A DNA stretch of 64,000 nucleotides from Alphaproteobacteria bacterium (lineage in GTDB: Bacteria; Pseudomonadota; Alphaproteobacteria; JANQMY01): contig JANQPL010000004.1 of assembly GCA_028289425.1 (NCBI GenBank), forward strand, positions 620,001 through 684,000. The letters are read 5' to 3'. The position numbers and the translations under genes are program-made. Positions 16,274 through 24,570 of this stretch are shown here, piece by piece. The number at the start of each line of letters is the position of its first letter. The stretch's first letter is position 1. The notes beneath the pieces are model-generated. The model was not told where the DNA came from. It searched no databases and saw only the letters and a program-made list of their open reading frames with translations.

Positions 16274-17517
16274 TCATGGACACGGATCTTCAATCCCTTC
16301 GTCAGGAAGTAAAAGCTTGGCTTGCCGACAATTGGGACCCCCAGCGCTCGTTGATGGATTGGCGCATCAAACTGGTGGAATCGGGCTGGGGCGCGCCCGA
16401 TTGGCCGGAAGAGTTTTACGGCAAGAACCTGCCGCCCGCGGCGGTCAACGCCATCGCGGAAGAGTTTGCCGCGGCCGGCGCGGTGGGCTCGGCCCAGTCC
16501 GGCGTGCGGTTTTTGGCATCCGCCACCTTGCTCGAACATGGCAATGACGACCAAAAGCGCACCTACCTCCGGCGTATCCTGACCGGCGAAGACGCCTGGT
16601 GCCAATTGTTCAGCGAGCCGGGCAGCGGCTCCGACCTGGCGGGCGCCACTACCCGCGCCGACCGTAAAGGCGATCATTGGATCATCAACGGGCAGAAGGT
16701 GTGGAACACCAGCGCGCACCATGCGGATTACGGCTTGCTGGTGGCGCGCACCGATTGGGATCAGCCGAAACATAAGGGGCTCACCTATTTCATTATCGAT
16801 ATGCGTCAGCCCGGTGTGGAAGTGCGCCAGTTGAAGCAAATGAACGGCCATGCCTCGTTCAACGAAGTCTTCTTTACTGACGCTAAGGTGACGGACGATC
16901 AATTGGTCGGTACGCTGAACGATGGCTGGCAGGTGGCGGTCACCACGCTGGCCTATGAACGGCGCAGCTTTGCGCGGATCCGGACGGTGACGGCGGACCG
17001 TCACGGCGATGGGCCAATCTATGCGGAATACGCCAAAGAGGTGGAGATCGCGAACGAGCCATACACCTGGTATCCCCAGCGGGCAGGGCGTGTGGATTTG
17101 GTGGTGGAGCGGGCGCAGGAAACGGGCGCGATCGACGATCCGGCCATCCGGCAGGAAATCGCCAAACTGCTCACCCTGAACCAGAGCGCCCAATGGTATG
17201 GGGCGCGCCTGCGCGAGGCGCAGAAGGCGGGGACGACGCGCGGGCCCGAAGGATCCATCAGTAAGATCGCCGCCAGCAACATCGCCCGCCTGGCGTCGGA
17301 CGTGCACACCTCCATTACCGACATCGACGCCATGCTCACGGGGCCCCAAAGCCCGCGCGACGGGATCATTGCGGAAATTCTCGTGTCGGTGCCGGCGGTG
17401 TCGATAGCGGGGGGTACGGACGAGATTCAGCGCAACATCATATCCGAGCGCCTGCTGGACATGCCCAAGGAACCGCGCTTCGATACGGGCCCGTTCAAGG
17501 ACGTAAAGCGCAATTAG
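16270..17517 (+). CDS. Acyl-CoA dehydrogenase (FadE26/29-type partner subunit)
   Basis: A 415-residue acyl-CoA dehydrogenase. QLFSEPGSGSDLAGATTRAD (residues about 113-132) is the acyl-CoA/FAD-binding signature, followed by WIINGQKVWNTSAHHADYG. The C-terminus reads SIAGGTDEIQRNIISERLLD, where the usual catalytic-Glu position before GT is occupied by Ala/Gly. The start overlaps the previous stop (ATGA), a mark of tightly coupled partners. The size and motif combination of the two genes matches alpha2beta2 acyl-CoA dehydrogenases. Substrate unknown; a branched or ring-bearing acyl-CoA is plausible. Confidence 0.87.
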   Translation: MIMDTDLQSLRQEVKAWLADNWDPQRSLMDWRIKLVESGWGAPDWPEEFYGKNLPPAAVNAIAEEFAAAGAVGSAQSGVRFLASATLLEHGNDDQKRTYLRRILTGEDAWCQLFSEPGSGSDLAGATTRADRKGDHWIINGQKVWNTSAHHADYGLLVARTDWDQPKHKGLTYFIIDMRQPGVEVRQLKQMNGHASFNEVFFTDAKVTDDQLVGTLNDGWQVAVTTLAYERRSFARIRTVTADRHGDGPIYAEYAKEVEIANEPYTWYPQRAGRVDLVVERAQETGAIDDPAIRQEIAKLLTLNQSAQWYGARLREAQKAGTTRGPEGSISKIAASNIARLASDVHTSITDIDAMLTGPQSPRDGIIAEILVSVPAVSIAGGTDEIQRNIISERLLDMPKEPRFDTGPFKDVKRN

Positions 17518-17527
17518 CCCAGAACGC

Positions 17528-18076
17528 ATGCCCCGCACCGGCCGGACGATCGAAACCAAGCGGCTCATTCTTCGTCCGTTTGCGGAAGAAGACGTGGGCG
17601 CCTATGCGGCGATCTTGGCCAAGCCCGACGTGGTGCGTCATCTGCCGGGCGGCGAGGCGCGCGCCGCGCAGGCGGAAGAAGGCGCACGCGTCATTGTGCC
17701 GGCGTTCGCGGCGCTGTGGATGTCGCCGCCCCACTACGGACCTTGGGCCGCTGTCGAAAAAGGCACGGGCTGCTTGCTCGGCCATCTCGGCTTGCGCCAT
17801 CTGCCGGATCTGGGCGGTGAAACCGAACTCCTCTACATGCTCGACAGCACGGCCTGGGGGGCGGGCCTGGCGACGGAAGGCGCTCGCGCCGCGTGCGATT
17901 TCGCGTTCAAAGACCTCAACCTTCCCCGACTGATTGCCATGGTGTTGCCCGCCAATATGGCCTCCATACGCGTTCTTGAAAAAATCGGCATGATCCGGAA
18001 GCCCGGCTTGGTTAACGCGTTCGGCCTTCAAGTCGTCCGGTTCGTTCTGGAAAACCCTTTCACTTCTAGGCGCTAG
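17528..18076 (+). CDS. GNAT family N-acetyltransferase (RimJ/RimL type)
   Basis: A 182-residue acetyltransferase. ETKRLILRPFAEEDVGAYA opens the domain, and WGAGLATEGARAACDFAFK followed by RLIAMVLPANMASIRVLEKI is the acetyl-CoA-binding region of the RimJ/RimL (Acetyltransf_3) group. It starts 10 bases after the acyl-CoA dehydrogenase stop, so it may be read through from that operon. Its substrate, protein N-terminus or small amine, cannot be read from sequence. Confidence 0.85.
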   Translation: MPRTGRTIETKRLILRPFAEEDVGAYAAILAKPDVVRHLPGGEARAAQAEEGARVIVPAFAALWMSPPHYGPWAAVEKGTGCLLGHLGLRHLPDLGGETELLYMLDSTAWGAGLATEGARAACDFAFKDLNLPRLIAMVLPANMASIRVLEKIGMIRKPGLVNAFGLQVVRFVLENPFTSRR

Positions 18077-18203
18077 CAGGCGTCGCCCGAAACGGGGCAT
18101 AAGACGCGCCACCCGACTTTTCGCGGCGCCATGCGTCATGGGTGTTTCACTTGAACCCCTTGCTTTTTGGGTGTTTCATTAGCGCTGGGGGGGTGGCGTT
18201 GCC

Positions 18204-19736
18204 GTGACGGACGTTTACATCTCATTTGATCGGGAAGACCTGAGCGACGTTCAGATAATGGCCGCGCTTTTAAAGGCCAAAGATTTCGACGTTCAGCCGG
18301 ACTTCGGGAACGACGATTCGGACTTGTCGGAGTTCGAAGCAAGGCGAGAACGCTTTCGCGCCAAGTGCGTCCTTGCGGTGTGGTCGAAGTCGTCCGTCAA
18401 ACCCCGCTCGTCTGTCAGAGCGGAGCTGTCCTCGGGGATACAACGGAATCGCTTGATCTCTGTCCTGCTTGAACCTGTGGAGGTGCCGTCACGGTTCAAG
18501 CGCGCCGAAAAAGTGAACTTGATTGGTTGGGAGCAGGACCCAAACAATCTGTATTGGCGGGAACTTGTTAAGCTTGTCGAAAAGAAAGTGGGCCGCAAGA
18601 AGAAGGCCCCTTGGTGGTATCGCGCGCTTATTGGGGCGGGGATTGTCTTATTGGCGCTCTTGATGTGCCTGCTCTTGTTTGCTGTGGTGTACTATTGGCA
18701 GGACATTGTAGAGTCCTCGCCCCGCCCAGATAGTTCCGTTGGAGACACGATCTTCCGCCAACCCGGAATTAGAAGCCCCAGAACCGACGCCTACACGCCG
18801 CAACCTCTCGGCCGCGACTGCAAGCATTGTCCGGACATGGTGTTGATCCCGGCCGGTTCCTTCGAAATGGGCGAGGAACAAGGCGATTGGAAAACCAATA
18901 CCACCCCTCAGCATGATGTGACCTTCGCCAAACCGTTTGCCGTTGCCATCCACGAGGTCACCTGGGGCGAGTGGTTCGCTTGCCAACAGGCGGGCTATTG
19001 CAAGCCGGCCGCTGCCGGATACCCCGATGACAAACCGATCGAATGGTACGACCAGCCGGTGACCCATGTGACCTGGCACGAAATCAGAGAAGACTATCTG
19101 GAATGGCTCAACCGGGACTTGGATTTGTGGGACAAGGACGACCCCTATCGCAGGTTCCGGCTGCTTTCGGAAGCGGAATGGGAACGCGTTGCCCGCGCAG
19201 GCAGCACCACGGCCTATTCCTTTGGCGACAATGATGCGGATTTGTGTGATCACGGCAATGGACGGGACCGCAGCAGTTTCATTTTTCATCCGTCCACAAA
19301 CTTAAAATGCTACGACGGATTTGGCGCGGAAACGGCACCGGTCATGTCGTTCCCGGCAAATCCATTCGGTGTTTACGACATGCACGGCAACGTTTGGGAA
19401 TGGGTGGAAGATTGCTATCGCCCAAACTACGAAGGAGCGCCGGACAATGGCCGTGCCTGGACGGCGGGCGAATGTGCCCAACGTGTCATTCGCGGCGGCA
19501 GCTGGGAGTCACGTTCCGCCCATCTGCGTTCCTCCTATCGTGCACGTCGGGAACCCCATACAGAAGATTGGACGATCGGCTTCAGGCTCGCCCGCGACTG
19601 TCCACCAAAGGCCGTTAGCGCTGATGAATGCAAGATCTACTCAAAATATCGTCTCAGCCTGGGCGAAACGCCGCCGGCCACGCCCCCGGCCACAGGCTCC
19701 GGCTCGGGCCGGGGCTCCCAAAGAACGGTGCGCTAA
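18204..19736 (+). CDS. TIR domain - transmembrane - SUMF1 (FGE-sulfatase-like) protein
   Basis: A 510-residue three-part protein. Residues 1-125 form a TIR_2-type domain (VYISFDREDLSD at 4-15, CVLAVWSKSSVKPRSS at 55-70); Glu74 in VRAEL is at the position of the catalytic Glu of TIR NADases, though the usual Trp before it is absent. Residues about 139-164 are one membrane helix, placing TIR in the cytoplasm. Residues about 211-466 are a SUMF1/C-type-lectin-like domain (MVLIPAGSFEMGEE, FRLLSEAEWERVARAG, GVYDMHGNVWEWVED, VIRGGSW, IGFRLARD). The paired Cys of true formylglycine-generating enzymes are missing there, so ligand sensing is more likely than sulfatase activation. Start is GTG 18204. 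A Pro/Gly/Ser-rich tail ends the protein. Confidence 0.85.
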   Translation: MTDVYISFDREDLSDVQIMAALLKAKDFDVQPDFGNDDSDLSEFEARRERFRAKCVLAVWSKSSVKPRSSVRAELSSGIQRNRLISVLLEPVEVPSRFKRAEKVNLIGWEQDPNNLYWRELVKLVEKKVGRKKKAPWWYRALIGAGIVLLALLMCLLLFAVVYYWQDIVESSPRPDSSVGDTIFRQPGIRSPRTDAYTPQPLGRDCKHCPDMVLIPAGSFEMGEEQGDWKTNTTPQHDVTFAKPFAVAIHEVTWGEWFACQQAGYCKPAAAGYPDDKPIEWYDQPVTHVTWHEIREDYLEWLNRDLDLWDKDDPYRRFRLLSEAEWERVARAGSTTAYSFGDNDADLCDHGNGRDRSSFIFHPSTNLKCYDGFGAETAPVMSFPANPFGVYDMHGNVWEWVEDCYRPNYEGAPDNGRAWTAGECAQRVIRGGSWESRSAHLRSSYRARREPHTEDWTIGFRLARDCPPKAVSADECKIYSKYRLSLGETPPATPPATGSGSGRGSQRTVR

Positions 19737-19772
19737 CTGCGTTTGCCGCCCGGTCGATTGGCGGCGCATCGC

Positions 19773-20522
19773 CTAACCCGAAAACCCCTCAACGGCTTTG
19801 TTCACCGCGCCGATGGCGTTGATGTTCGCCGTGCGGATCGTATCCATGGACGGCGCTTCCGTGGAGATATCGCCAAGCTCCGCCAACACCACATGGGCGT
19901 CGTCGTGAAACGGCACTTGTTGCATGTCGTTGAGCCACCGTTCCACATTGGGGAAGGGGCTGAAGTCGAAAATGTTCGTATATCTCGGCTGCAATTGTCC
20001 AATTTCTCCGTAGGCAGACAGATCGGCGATGGTGAGCGTATCGCCTGCAATGTATCGGCCTTTCTCTAGGCACAGATCGTTCAACGTTTTAAGGCCCGCC
20101 GTGAAGGTGCGCTTGGCCATTTCCTGCACCATCTCCGGAATGTTCAGGTCCTTCCGGATCTTGGGCGCCACCATGCCCGACGCGTCGCGGATGTTCCGGT
20201 GATGAAAATTGAGGTACCAATGCACCTTTCCCCGCGCGTGCAAATCGTCCGGGTACACATCGCTCCAGCCATGCTTGTCGCACAGATAGGACATGATGGC
20301 GTGGCCCTCGCCCAGCGTGTATCCCGTCTCCGGCTCTTCCAGGCAGGGGATGGTGCCCGCCGGGTTCTTTTCAAGATAAGACGGGTGCCGGCTGCCGCTT
20401 TCGCCCTTGGACCCGGGATTGGTGGGCACTAGGTCGAGGGGCAATTGCTTTAGCAGCAGCAGCCAAATCACCGAGCGGACGGGCTGGGAAAACGGAACGC
20501 CGTAGATTTTGATGGGGGCCAT
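19773..20522 (-). CDS. Glutathione S-transferase family protein
   Basis: A 249-residue GST. The N-terminal thioredoxin-like domain begins MAPIKIYGVPFSQPVRSVIW and carries NPAGTIPCLEEPETGYTLGE with GEGHAIMSYL (glutathione-binding Glu/Ser-Gly type motif); the helical C-terminal domain contains YIAGDTLTIADLSAYGEIGQ, the N-capping box of GSTs. The group resembles theta/insect-type GSTs. ATG 20522 is chosen because AAGGAA precedes it and homology begins there; a frame from 20762 overlaps the tRNA and has no ribosome site. Confidence 0.87.
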   Translation of the reverse strand: MAPIKIYGVPFSQPVRSVIWLLLLKQLPLDLVPTNPGSKGESGSRHPSYLEKNPAGTIPCLEEPETGYTLGEGHAIMSYLCDKHGWSDVYPDDLHARGKVHWYLNFHHRNIRDASGMVAPKIRKDLNIPEMVQEMAKRTFTAGLKTLNDLCLEKGRYIAGDTLTIADLSAYGEIGQLQPRYTNIFDFSPFPNVERWLNDMQQVPFHDDAHVVLAELGDISTEAPSMDTIRTANINAIGAVNKAVEGFSG

Positions 20523-20723
20523 TTGGGAAAGGTTCCTTCGATGAAGTCGAACGCCGGCAGCATGCCGCGTCCGCTTTGTGAAAACCAGTCCCCTGATTTG
20601 CCGGGGCAACTGCTCAGGGACGCCCCTATTGCGTGAATTTGGCCCGAAATCACGCATTAGACGGTCTAATGCGTGATGATCACGCAATAGCACGCGAATG
20701 GACGTGGTGTGGGATGATGGGAA

Positions 20724-20799
20724 TGGTGCCGCTTGGGTGACTTGAACACCCGACCCCCGCATTACGAATGCGATGCTCTACCAGCTGAGCTAAAGCGGC
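20724..20799 (-). tRNA. tRNA-Thr (anticodon CGT)
   Basis: Read on the minus strand, 76 bases fold as a full cloverleaf: acceptor GCCGCTT/AAGCGGC, D-arm GCTC..GAGC, anticodon stem TCGCA/TGCGG with loop TTCGTAA, and T-arm GGGTG-TTCAAGT-CACCC. The anticodon is CGT (reads ACG, threonine). The 3' CCA is encoded. It stands alone between a GST gene and a long noncoding stretch. Confidence 0.95.
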
Positions 20800-21471
20800 C
20801 CATAGGCGCGTTTGGCTGGACGGAATTCCAACCCGCCGACCTTACCGAAATCACGGTTAAGATGGGCCAAACTCTTTACTGAAATGTTGCATTCCCCGCA
20901 AGGGTGAAGTCGGTTGCTGCGAACCGTGGCACCATCTTCCGCGTCATACCCAAGCGCTCGTCAGGGCGTTACGGGCGTCCAGGGCAAGGAACAACTCCAG
21001 TTTCGTCATGGCAGGCGCTACGGCCGGTCCAAGGCGTGTTCCCAATTCATGTAATATTAGCTATTCTTATATTTTGGTTTGCAGGATTTTTGCAATGCAA
21101 CATACCCTTGCTCTAGAAAATCACGCCACGCGACCGGGTTGCAATTTGGCGGCATCGGCGCCGCGGGGGGTGTCGGACAAAAATTTGGATGAACCCCATG
21201 CACCCATCTTTGCGGAGGTACTTGACCACCCACTCCCCCTCCCAACCACCCCAAAGGAACCCTGGTTCGGGTGGTTGGGAAGGGGGAGTGGGGTGGCCTG
21301 GACCCCAACAATGTTGACTCAGAGGCGAAAGTTTTATATGCAGGTGCGAAATAAAACGTGTTCTATTACGGCGCTGCACAAGTTTGGTGGCGCTGGTGTG
21401 GTTCTAAAAGGCTCGGATAGGCGGCTGCTTCAAACAATTCCGCCCCGATACAGAAGCTAGGGAAGAAACAA
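20800..21471. other. 672-bp noncoding region upstream of the acyltransferase gene
   Basis: No convincing gene is present. Open frames on both strands are short and are produced by the large GC-rich hairpin at 21228-21296. Bases 21050-21110 are AT-rich (TATTAGC, TATATTTTGG) and may hold a promoter. The length is unusual for this densely coded window; long 5' regulation of the WS/DGAT gene or an unrecognised small RNA are both possible. Confidence 0.5.
21228..21296. repeat. Long imperfect GC-rich hairpin
   Basis: The left arm (CCACCCACTCCCCCT..CCACCC, 21228-21251) pairs with the right arm (GGGTGG..GGGGAGTGG..GTGG, 21269-21296) with only one or two single-base bulges and a 17-base loop. One strand is nearly all pyrimidine, the other purine. 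It resembles a dispersed palindromic repeat rather than an intrinsic terminator because no T-run follows. Confidence 0.75.
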
Positions 21472-23124
21472 ATGGAACAGCTCAGCGGTCTCGATTCTTC
21501 ATTTCTCTATTTTGAAAGCCAGCGCACGCCGATGCATATCGGTGGCATCGCCATCTACGACCCCTCCACGGCGCCGGGCGGCAAGGTGCGCTTCAAGCAA
21601 ATCATTCAATACATCGAAGATCGCATGCACCGGGCGAAAAGCTTCCGCCAGCGCTTGGTGAACGTGCCGCTGAATTTGGACTACCCCTATTGGATCGAAG
21701 ATCCGGATTTCGATATCGAGTTTCACATTCGTCACATTGCCCTGCCGGAGCCGGGCGATTGGCGGCAATTGTGCATCCAAGCGGCGCGTCTGCATTCGCG
21801 GCCGTTGGATCTCACCAAGCCGCTTTGGGAATTCACCGTGGTGGAAGGCTTGGACAATGTGAAGGGCCTGCCCAAAGGGTGCTATGGCATTATCACCAAG
21901 ATCCACCATGCGGCGATCGACGGTGTGTCCGGCGTGGATATGACCACCGCCATTCATGCGTTGGACGTGGAAGATGAAGTGGAAACGCCGGAACATCCTT
22001 GGGTGCCCGAACGCGTTCCGACCACGCCGGAACTCTTGGCGCGCGCTTACAGCAACACGCTGACGACGCCGCTGCGTCTGGCCAACATCGCGGCCAAGTC
22101 GATCCCCACCCTTGCCGGCGTGGCGCGGTCCGTCAGCCGGGGCGAGCTGAAGCTGCCCACCGCCCCCAATTCCATCCCGCGCACCCGGTTCAACCGGGTG
22201 GTGTCGCCCCATCGCGTGGTGGACGGTAAGTCGTTTGACCTTGGCACTATCCGCGAGATGAAAAGCCGCCAGCCCGGCGCCACGGTCAATGATGTGGTGC
22301 TGGCGATTGTGGGCGGCGCGTTGCGCATTTACCTCAAATCAAAAAACGAGCTGCCCTCCGAACCGCTGGTGACCATGGCGCCCGTGTCGGTGCGCTCGGA
22401 AGGAGAGCGCGGCTCGATGGGCAATCAGGTAACCGCCATGTCGGTTTCTCTGGGCACCCATGTGGCGGATCCGGTTGGACGGCTGCAATTCGTCCGGCAA
22501 AGCGCGCTCGATTCCAAAGCGCTCACCAATGCGGTGGGCGCCCGTCAGTTGGCGGACTACACCAAGTTTCTGTCCCCCGTGACCACGGGGCTGGCCGCGC
22601 GGCTTTACACGCGCATGGGTCTCGCCAATCGCTTCTATCCGGTGTTCAACACGGTGGTGACAAATGTTCCGGGCCCTCAAATGCCGCTCTACTCGGCAGG
22701 CGCGAAACTGGTCACCCAATACGGCCTCGGGCCCGTGTTCGACGGTGTGGGCCTGTTCCATCCGGTCTTCAGCTATTGCGGCCACATCACCATCGCCGCC
22801 AATGCCTGCCGCGATATGATGCCCGATCCGGAATTCTATGCGGACTGCTTGCAGGACTCCTTCGATGAGTTGAAAGCCGGCCTTATGAAGCGGCCCGCCG
22901 CGTCGGTCGCGAAGTCTGAATCGCGCAAGAAGCCAGCCGCTAAGGCGAAGCGGAAGCCCACGGCACGGAAGTCCCCGTCGGCAAAAGGGAAGGCCGCTAA
23001 AAAAGAACAGGCGGAAATCGTCGATTTCCAAGTTGCAGCGGCCGAAGCACAGGCGCCGGCGAACGGCAAGTCGACCAACGGCATGGCGCCGTCGACGGAA
23101 ACGTCCGGTCAGGAAAATTCGTAA
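21472..23124 (+). CDS. Wax ester synthase/diacylglycerol acyltransferase with basic C-terminal tail
   Basis: A 550-residue WS/DGAT acyltransferase, which esterifies diacylglycerol or fatty alcohol with acyl-CoA to make storage lipid at the membrane. PLDLTKPLWEF (residues 111-121), the catalytic HHAAIDG with His145-His146 and Asp150, and late blocks such as NVPGPQMPLYSAGAKL and GLFHPVFSYCGHITIAANAC identify the family. The enzyme domain ends near residue 470, the usual size. Residues about 471-515 are a Lys/Ala/Pro/Arg-rich tail (RKKPAAKAKRKPTARKSPSA) like histone H1 or the PhaF tail, then an acidic/neutral end. Such a tail is not part of typical WS/DGATs. Downstream lie two genes fit for lipid granules: a hydrolase and a phasin. 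Confidence 0.92.
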   Translation: MEQLSGLDSSFLYFESQRTPMHIGGIAIYDPSTAPGGKVRFKQIIQYIEDRMHRAKSFRQRLVNVPLNLDYPYWIEDPDFDIEFHIRHIALPEPGDWRQLCIQAARLHSRPLDLTKPLWEFTVVEGLDNVKGLPKGCYGIITKIHHAAIDGVSGVDMTTAIHALDVEDEVETPEHPWVPERVPTTPELLARAYSNTLTTPLRLANIAAKSIPTLAGVARSVSRGELKLPTAPNSIPRTRFNRVVSPHRVVDGKSFDLGTIREMKSRQPGATVNDVVLAIVGGALRIYLKSKNELPSEPLVTMAPVSVRSEGERGSMGNQVTAMSVSLGTHVADPVGRLQFVRQSALDSKALTNAVGARQLADYTKFLSPVTTGLAARLYTRMGLANRFYPVFNTVVTNVPGPQMPLYSAGAKLVTQYGLGPVFDGVGLFHPVFSYCGHITIAANACRDMMPDPEFYADCLQDSFDELKAGLMKRPAASVAKSESRKKPAAKAKRKPTARKSPSAKGKAAKKEQAEIVDFQVAAAEAQAPANGKSTNGMAPSTETSGQENS

Positions 23125-23150
23125 ACGGACGGCACCGAACGAAGGACCCC

Positions 23151-24068
23151 ATGGCAAGCCTTACCGCGAACGGCATCACCATCGAGTATGAAGATCACGG
23201 CCACGCCGGCGATCCGGCAATCGTTCTGATCATGGGGCTTGCCGCTCAATTGGTGTTGTGGCCGCGCGACTTGATCGACAGTTTGGTGGCGGCGGGCTTT
23301 CGGGTGGTGGCCTTCGACAATCGGGACATTGGCTTGTCCTACAAGTTTCACGGCCGGCGCACGGTGCATCCGCTCGTACAGGTCGCGGGCCGGGTGGTGG
23401 GGCTCCACAAATTGGCGCCTTATACGCTGCACAGTATGGCGAAAGATACCGTCGGCGTTATGGACGCGCTCGAGATTGAACAAGCGCATTTAGTGGGCGC
23501 CTCCATGGGCGGCATGATCGGCCAATTGACGGCGGCCCGCGCGCCCGACCGTGTCAGAAGCCTCACCGCCATAATGTCGACCACCGGTAATCCTCGACTG
23601 CCACAGGCGCGGCCGGAAATCACGCGAAAGATGCTGGGCAATCGTCCGCAAGGGAAGGATCGCGATACGCTGATCGATGCCAGCATGCAGATTTGGGATC
23701 TGATCGGCACGCCCGGCGACGACGAAAACCGCCAATCCCTCCGTGAGCGGATTGCGCACAGTTTTGACCGGTCCTATTACCCGCAAGGGGTGCGCCGCCA
23801 ATTGGCGGCTATATTGGCCACCGGCGATTTCCGCGAACAGTCTCGAAAAATCACGGCGCCCACTCTGGTGCTGCATGGATCGATCGATCCGCTGGCGCCC
23901 AAAGAAGGCGGTGAAGACATTGCCAGAAACGTTCCGGGCGCCCGCTTAGAAATCATCGACGGGATGGCACACGACCTTCCCGAAAAATTTCTGCCGCGCA
24001 TTTCCGGGCACATTCTCGATCATGTGCGGGCAGTGGAACGGGGAGAAGTCGACGCCGCGGCGGAATAG
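23151..24068 (+). CDS. Alpha/beta hydrolase
   Basis: A 305-residue alpha/beta hydrolase. The nucleophile elbow is GASMGG with Ser118; IVLIMGLAAQLVLWP is the oxyanion strand and loop, VVAFDNRDIGLS the next strand, and APTLVLHGSIDPLAP holds the acid, with His in DGMAHDLP. The IMGLAAQ and FDNRDIGLS patterns are typical of a group annotated as lipase/esterase or aclacinomycin methylesterase-like. It starts 26 bases after the WS/DGAT gene and precedes a phasin, which favours turnover of a storage lipid or CoA ester. Confidence 0.87.
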   Translation: MASLTANGITIEYEDHGHAGDPAIVLIMGLAAQLVLWPRDLIDSLVAAGFRVVAFDNRDIGLSYKFHGRRTVHPLVQVAGRVVGLHKLAPYTLHSMAKDTVGVMDALEIEQAHLVGASMGGMIGQLTAARAPDRVRSLTAIMSTTGNPRLPQARPEITRKMLGNRPQGKDRDTLIDASMQIWDLIGTPGDDENRQSLRERIAHSFDRSYYPQGVRRQLAAILATGDFREQSRKITAPTLVLHGSIDPLAPKEGGEDIARNVPGARLEIIDGMAHDLPEKFLPRISGHILDHVRAVERGEVDAAAE

Positions 24069-24128
24069 GGCGCCGTTGGGAAGAAAACGACATGATGCAT
24101 TTTGGACTGAACTTTAAGGAGACAGAAA

Positions 24129-24473
24129 ATGGCAAATACCGGATTTTTTGATCGCATGACCGATGCTTTTAGTGGGCTGGGCGGTGGATTTCGTGGCTTT
24201 GGCGAAGAAGTCAATGCCAAAGGGCGCGAGCTAAATGTGCGTCTCATCGAAATGGCGCAGGAAAACACCGAACACGGCTTCAACACGGCCCGGGCCGTCT
24301 TTGAAGCAAAAGATATGAGCGAAGTGTTCCAACTTCAGCAGTCGGCTGTGCGCGAGGGGCTTGAGCGCAGCGTCAACCAGACACGCGAAATCGCCGAAAT
24401 GTTCGCGCAAGCGACCACGGCGGCGTTCAAGCCGTTGAGCGACGCGGTAGAGGATGTTCGGTCAGGGGACTGA
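24129..24473 (+). CDS. Phasin family protein
   Basis: A 114-residue, almost wholly helical protein with the phasin pattern: FQLQQSAVREGLERSVNQTR and EIAEMFAQATTAAFKPLSD contain the conserved Q-x-x-x-V/A spacing, with no membrane segment or signal. Phasins coat polyhydroxyalkanoate granules and some coat neutral-lipid inclusions. AAGGAGACAG lies just ahead of the ATG. A strong terminator follows. Its place after the WS/DGAT suggests that it coats wax ester or triacylglycerol droplets here; no PHA synthase gene is in the window. Confidence 0.8.
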   Translation: MANTGFFDRMTDAFSGLGGGFRGFGEEVNAKGRELNVRLIEMAQENTEHGFNTARAVFEAKDMSEVFQLQQSAVREGLERSVNQTREIAEMFAQATTAAFKPLSDAVEDVRSGD

Positions 24474-24507
24474 TCTTATGACGGCAACGTCAAACGCAAG
24501 ACATCAA

Positions 24508-24540
24508 AAAACGGGGGCCTTCGGGCCCCCGTTTGTTTTT
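24508..24540. terminator. Strong intrinsic terminator (bidirectional)
   Basis: ACGGGGGCC-TTCG-GGCCCCCGT (24511-24532) forms a 9-bp GC stem with a stable TTCG tetraloop, preceded by a run of A and followed by TTTGTTTTT. It ends the acyltransferase-phasin unit on the plus strand and, by its A-run, the hydrolase gene on the minus strand. Confidence 0.9.
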
Positions 24541-24570
24541 GCCCTCTGGCGGGGGCCAAAACTTTTTGGT

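Noticed and set aside
16180-17568. A 462-codon open frame on the minus strand
   Set aside because: It is the antisense shadow of the acyl-CoA dehydrogenase at 16270-17517, whose motifs are unambiguous; high GC in third positions keeps the opposite frame open.
18840-19610. Active formylglycine-generating (sulfatase-modifying) enzyme
   Set aside because: The Cys pair needed for copper binding and catalysis is absent in the RGGSW region, and no sulfatase gene is near.
18204-19736. SUMF1 domain as a variable protein of a diversity-generating retroelement
   Set aside because: The VIRGGSW..GFRLAR region is where such elements vary their targets, but there are few AAY codons, a tail follows the region, and no reverse transcriptase or template repeat is nearby.
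20724-20799. tRNA-Thr as an attachment site of an integrated island
   Set aside because: I find no duplicate of the tRNA 3' end in the flanks and no integrase gene.
21057-21311. Minus-strand 84-codon frame before the WS/DGAT
   Set aside because: Its Pro/Gly/Trp-rich translation comes directly from the GC-rich hairpin at 21228-21296; this is a repeat artefact.
22339-23157. A 272-codon minus-strand frame over the acyltransferase tail
   Set aside because: Its Arg-rich, repetitive sequence is the antisense of the Lys/Ala-rich tail; no ribosome site or homology.
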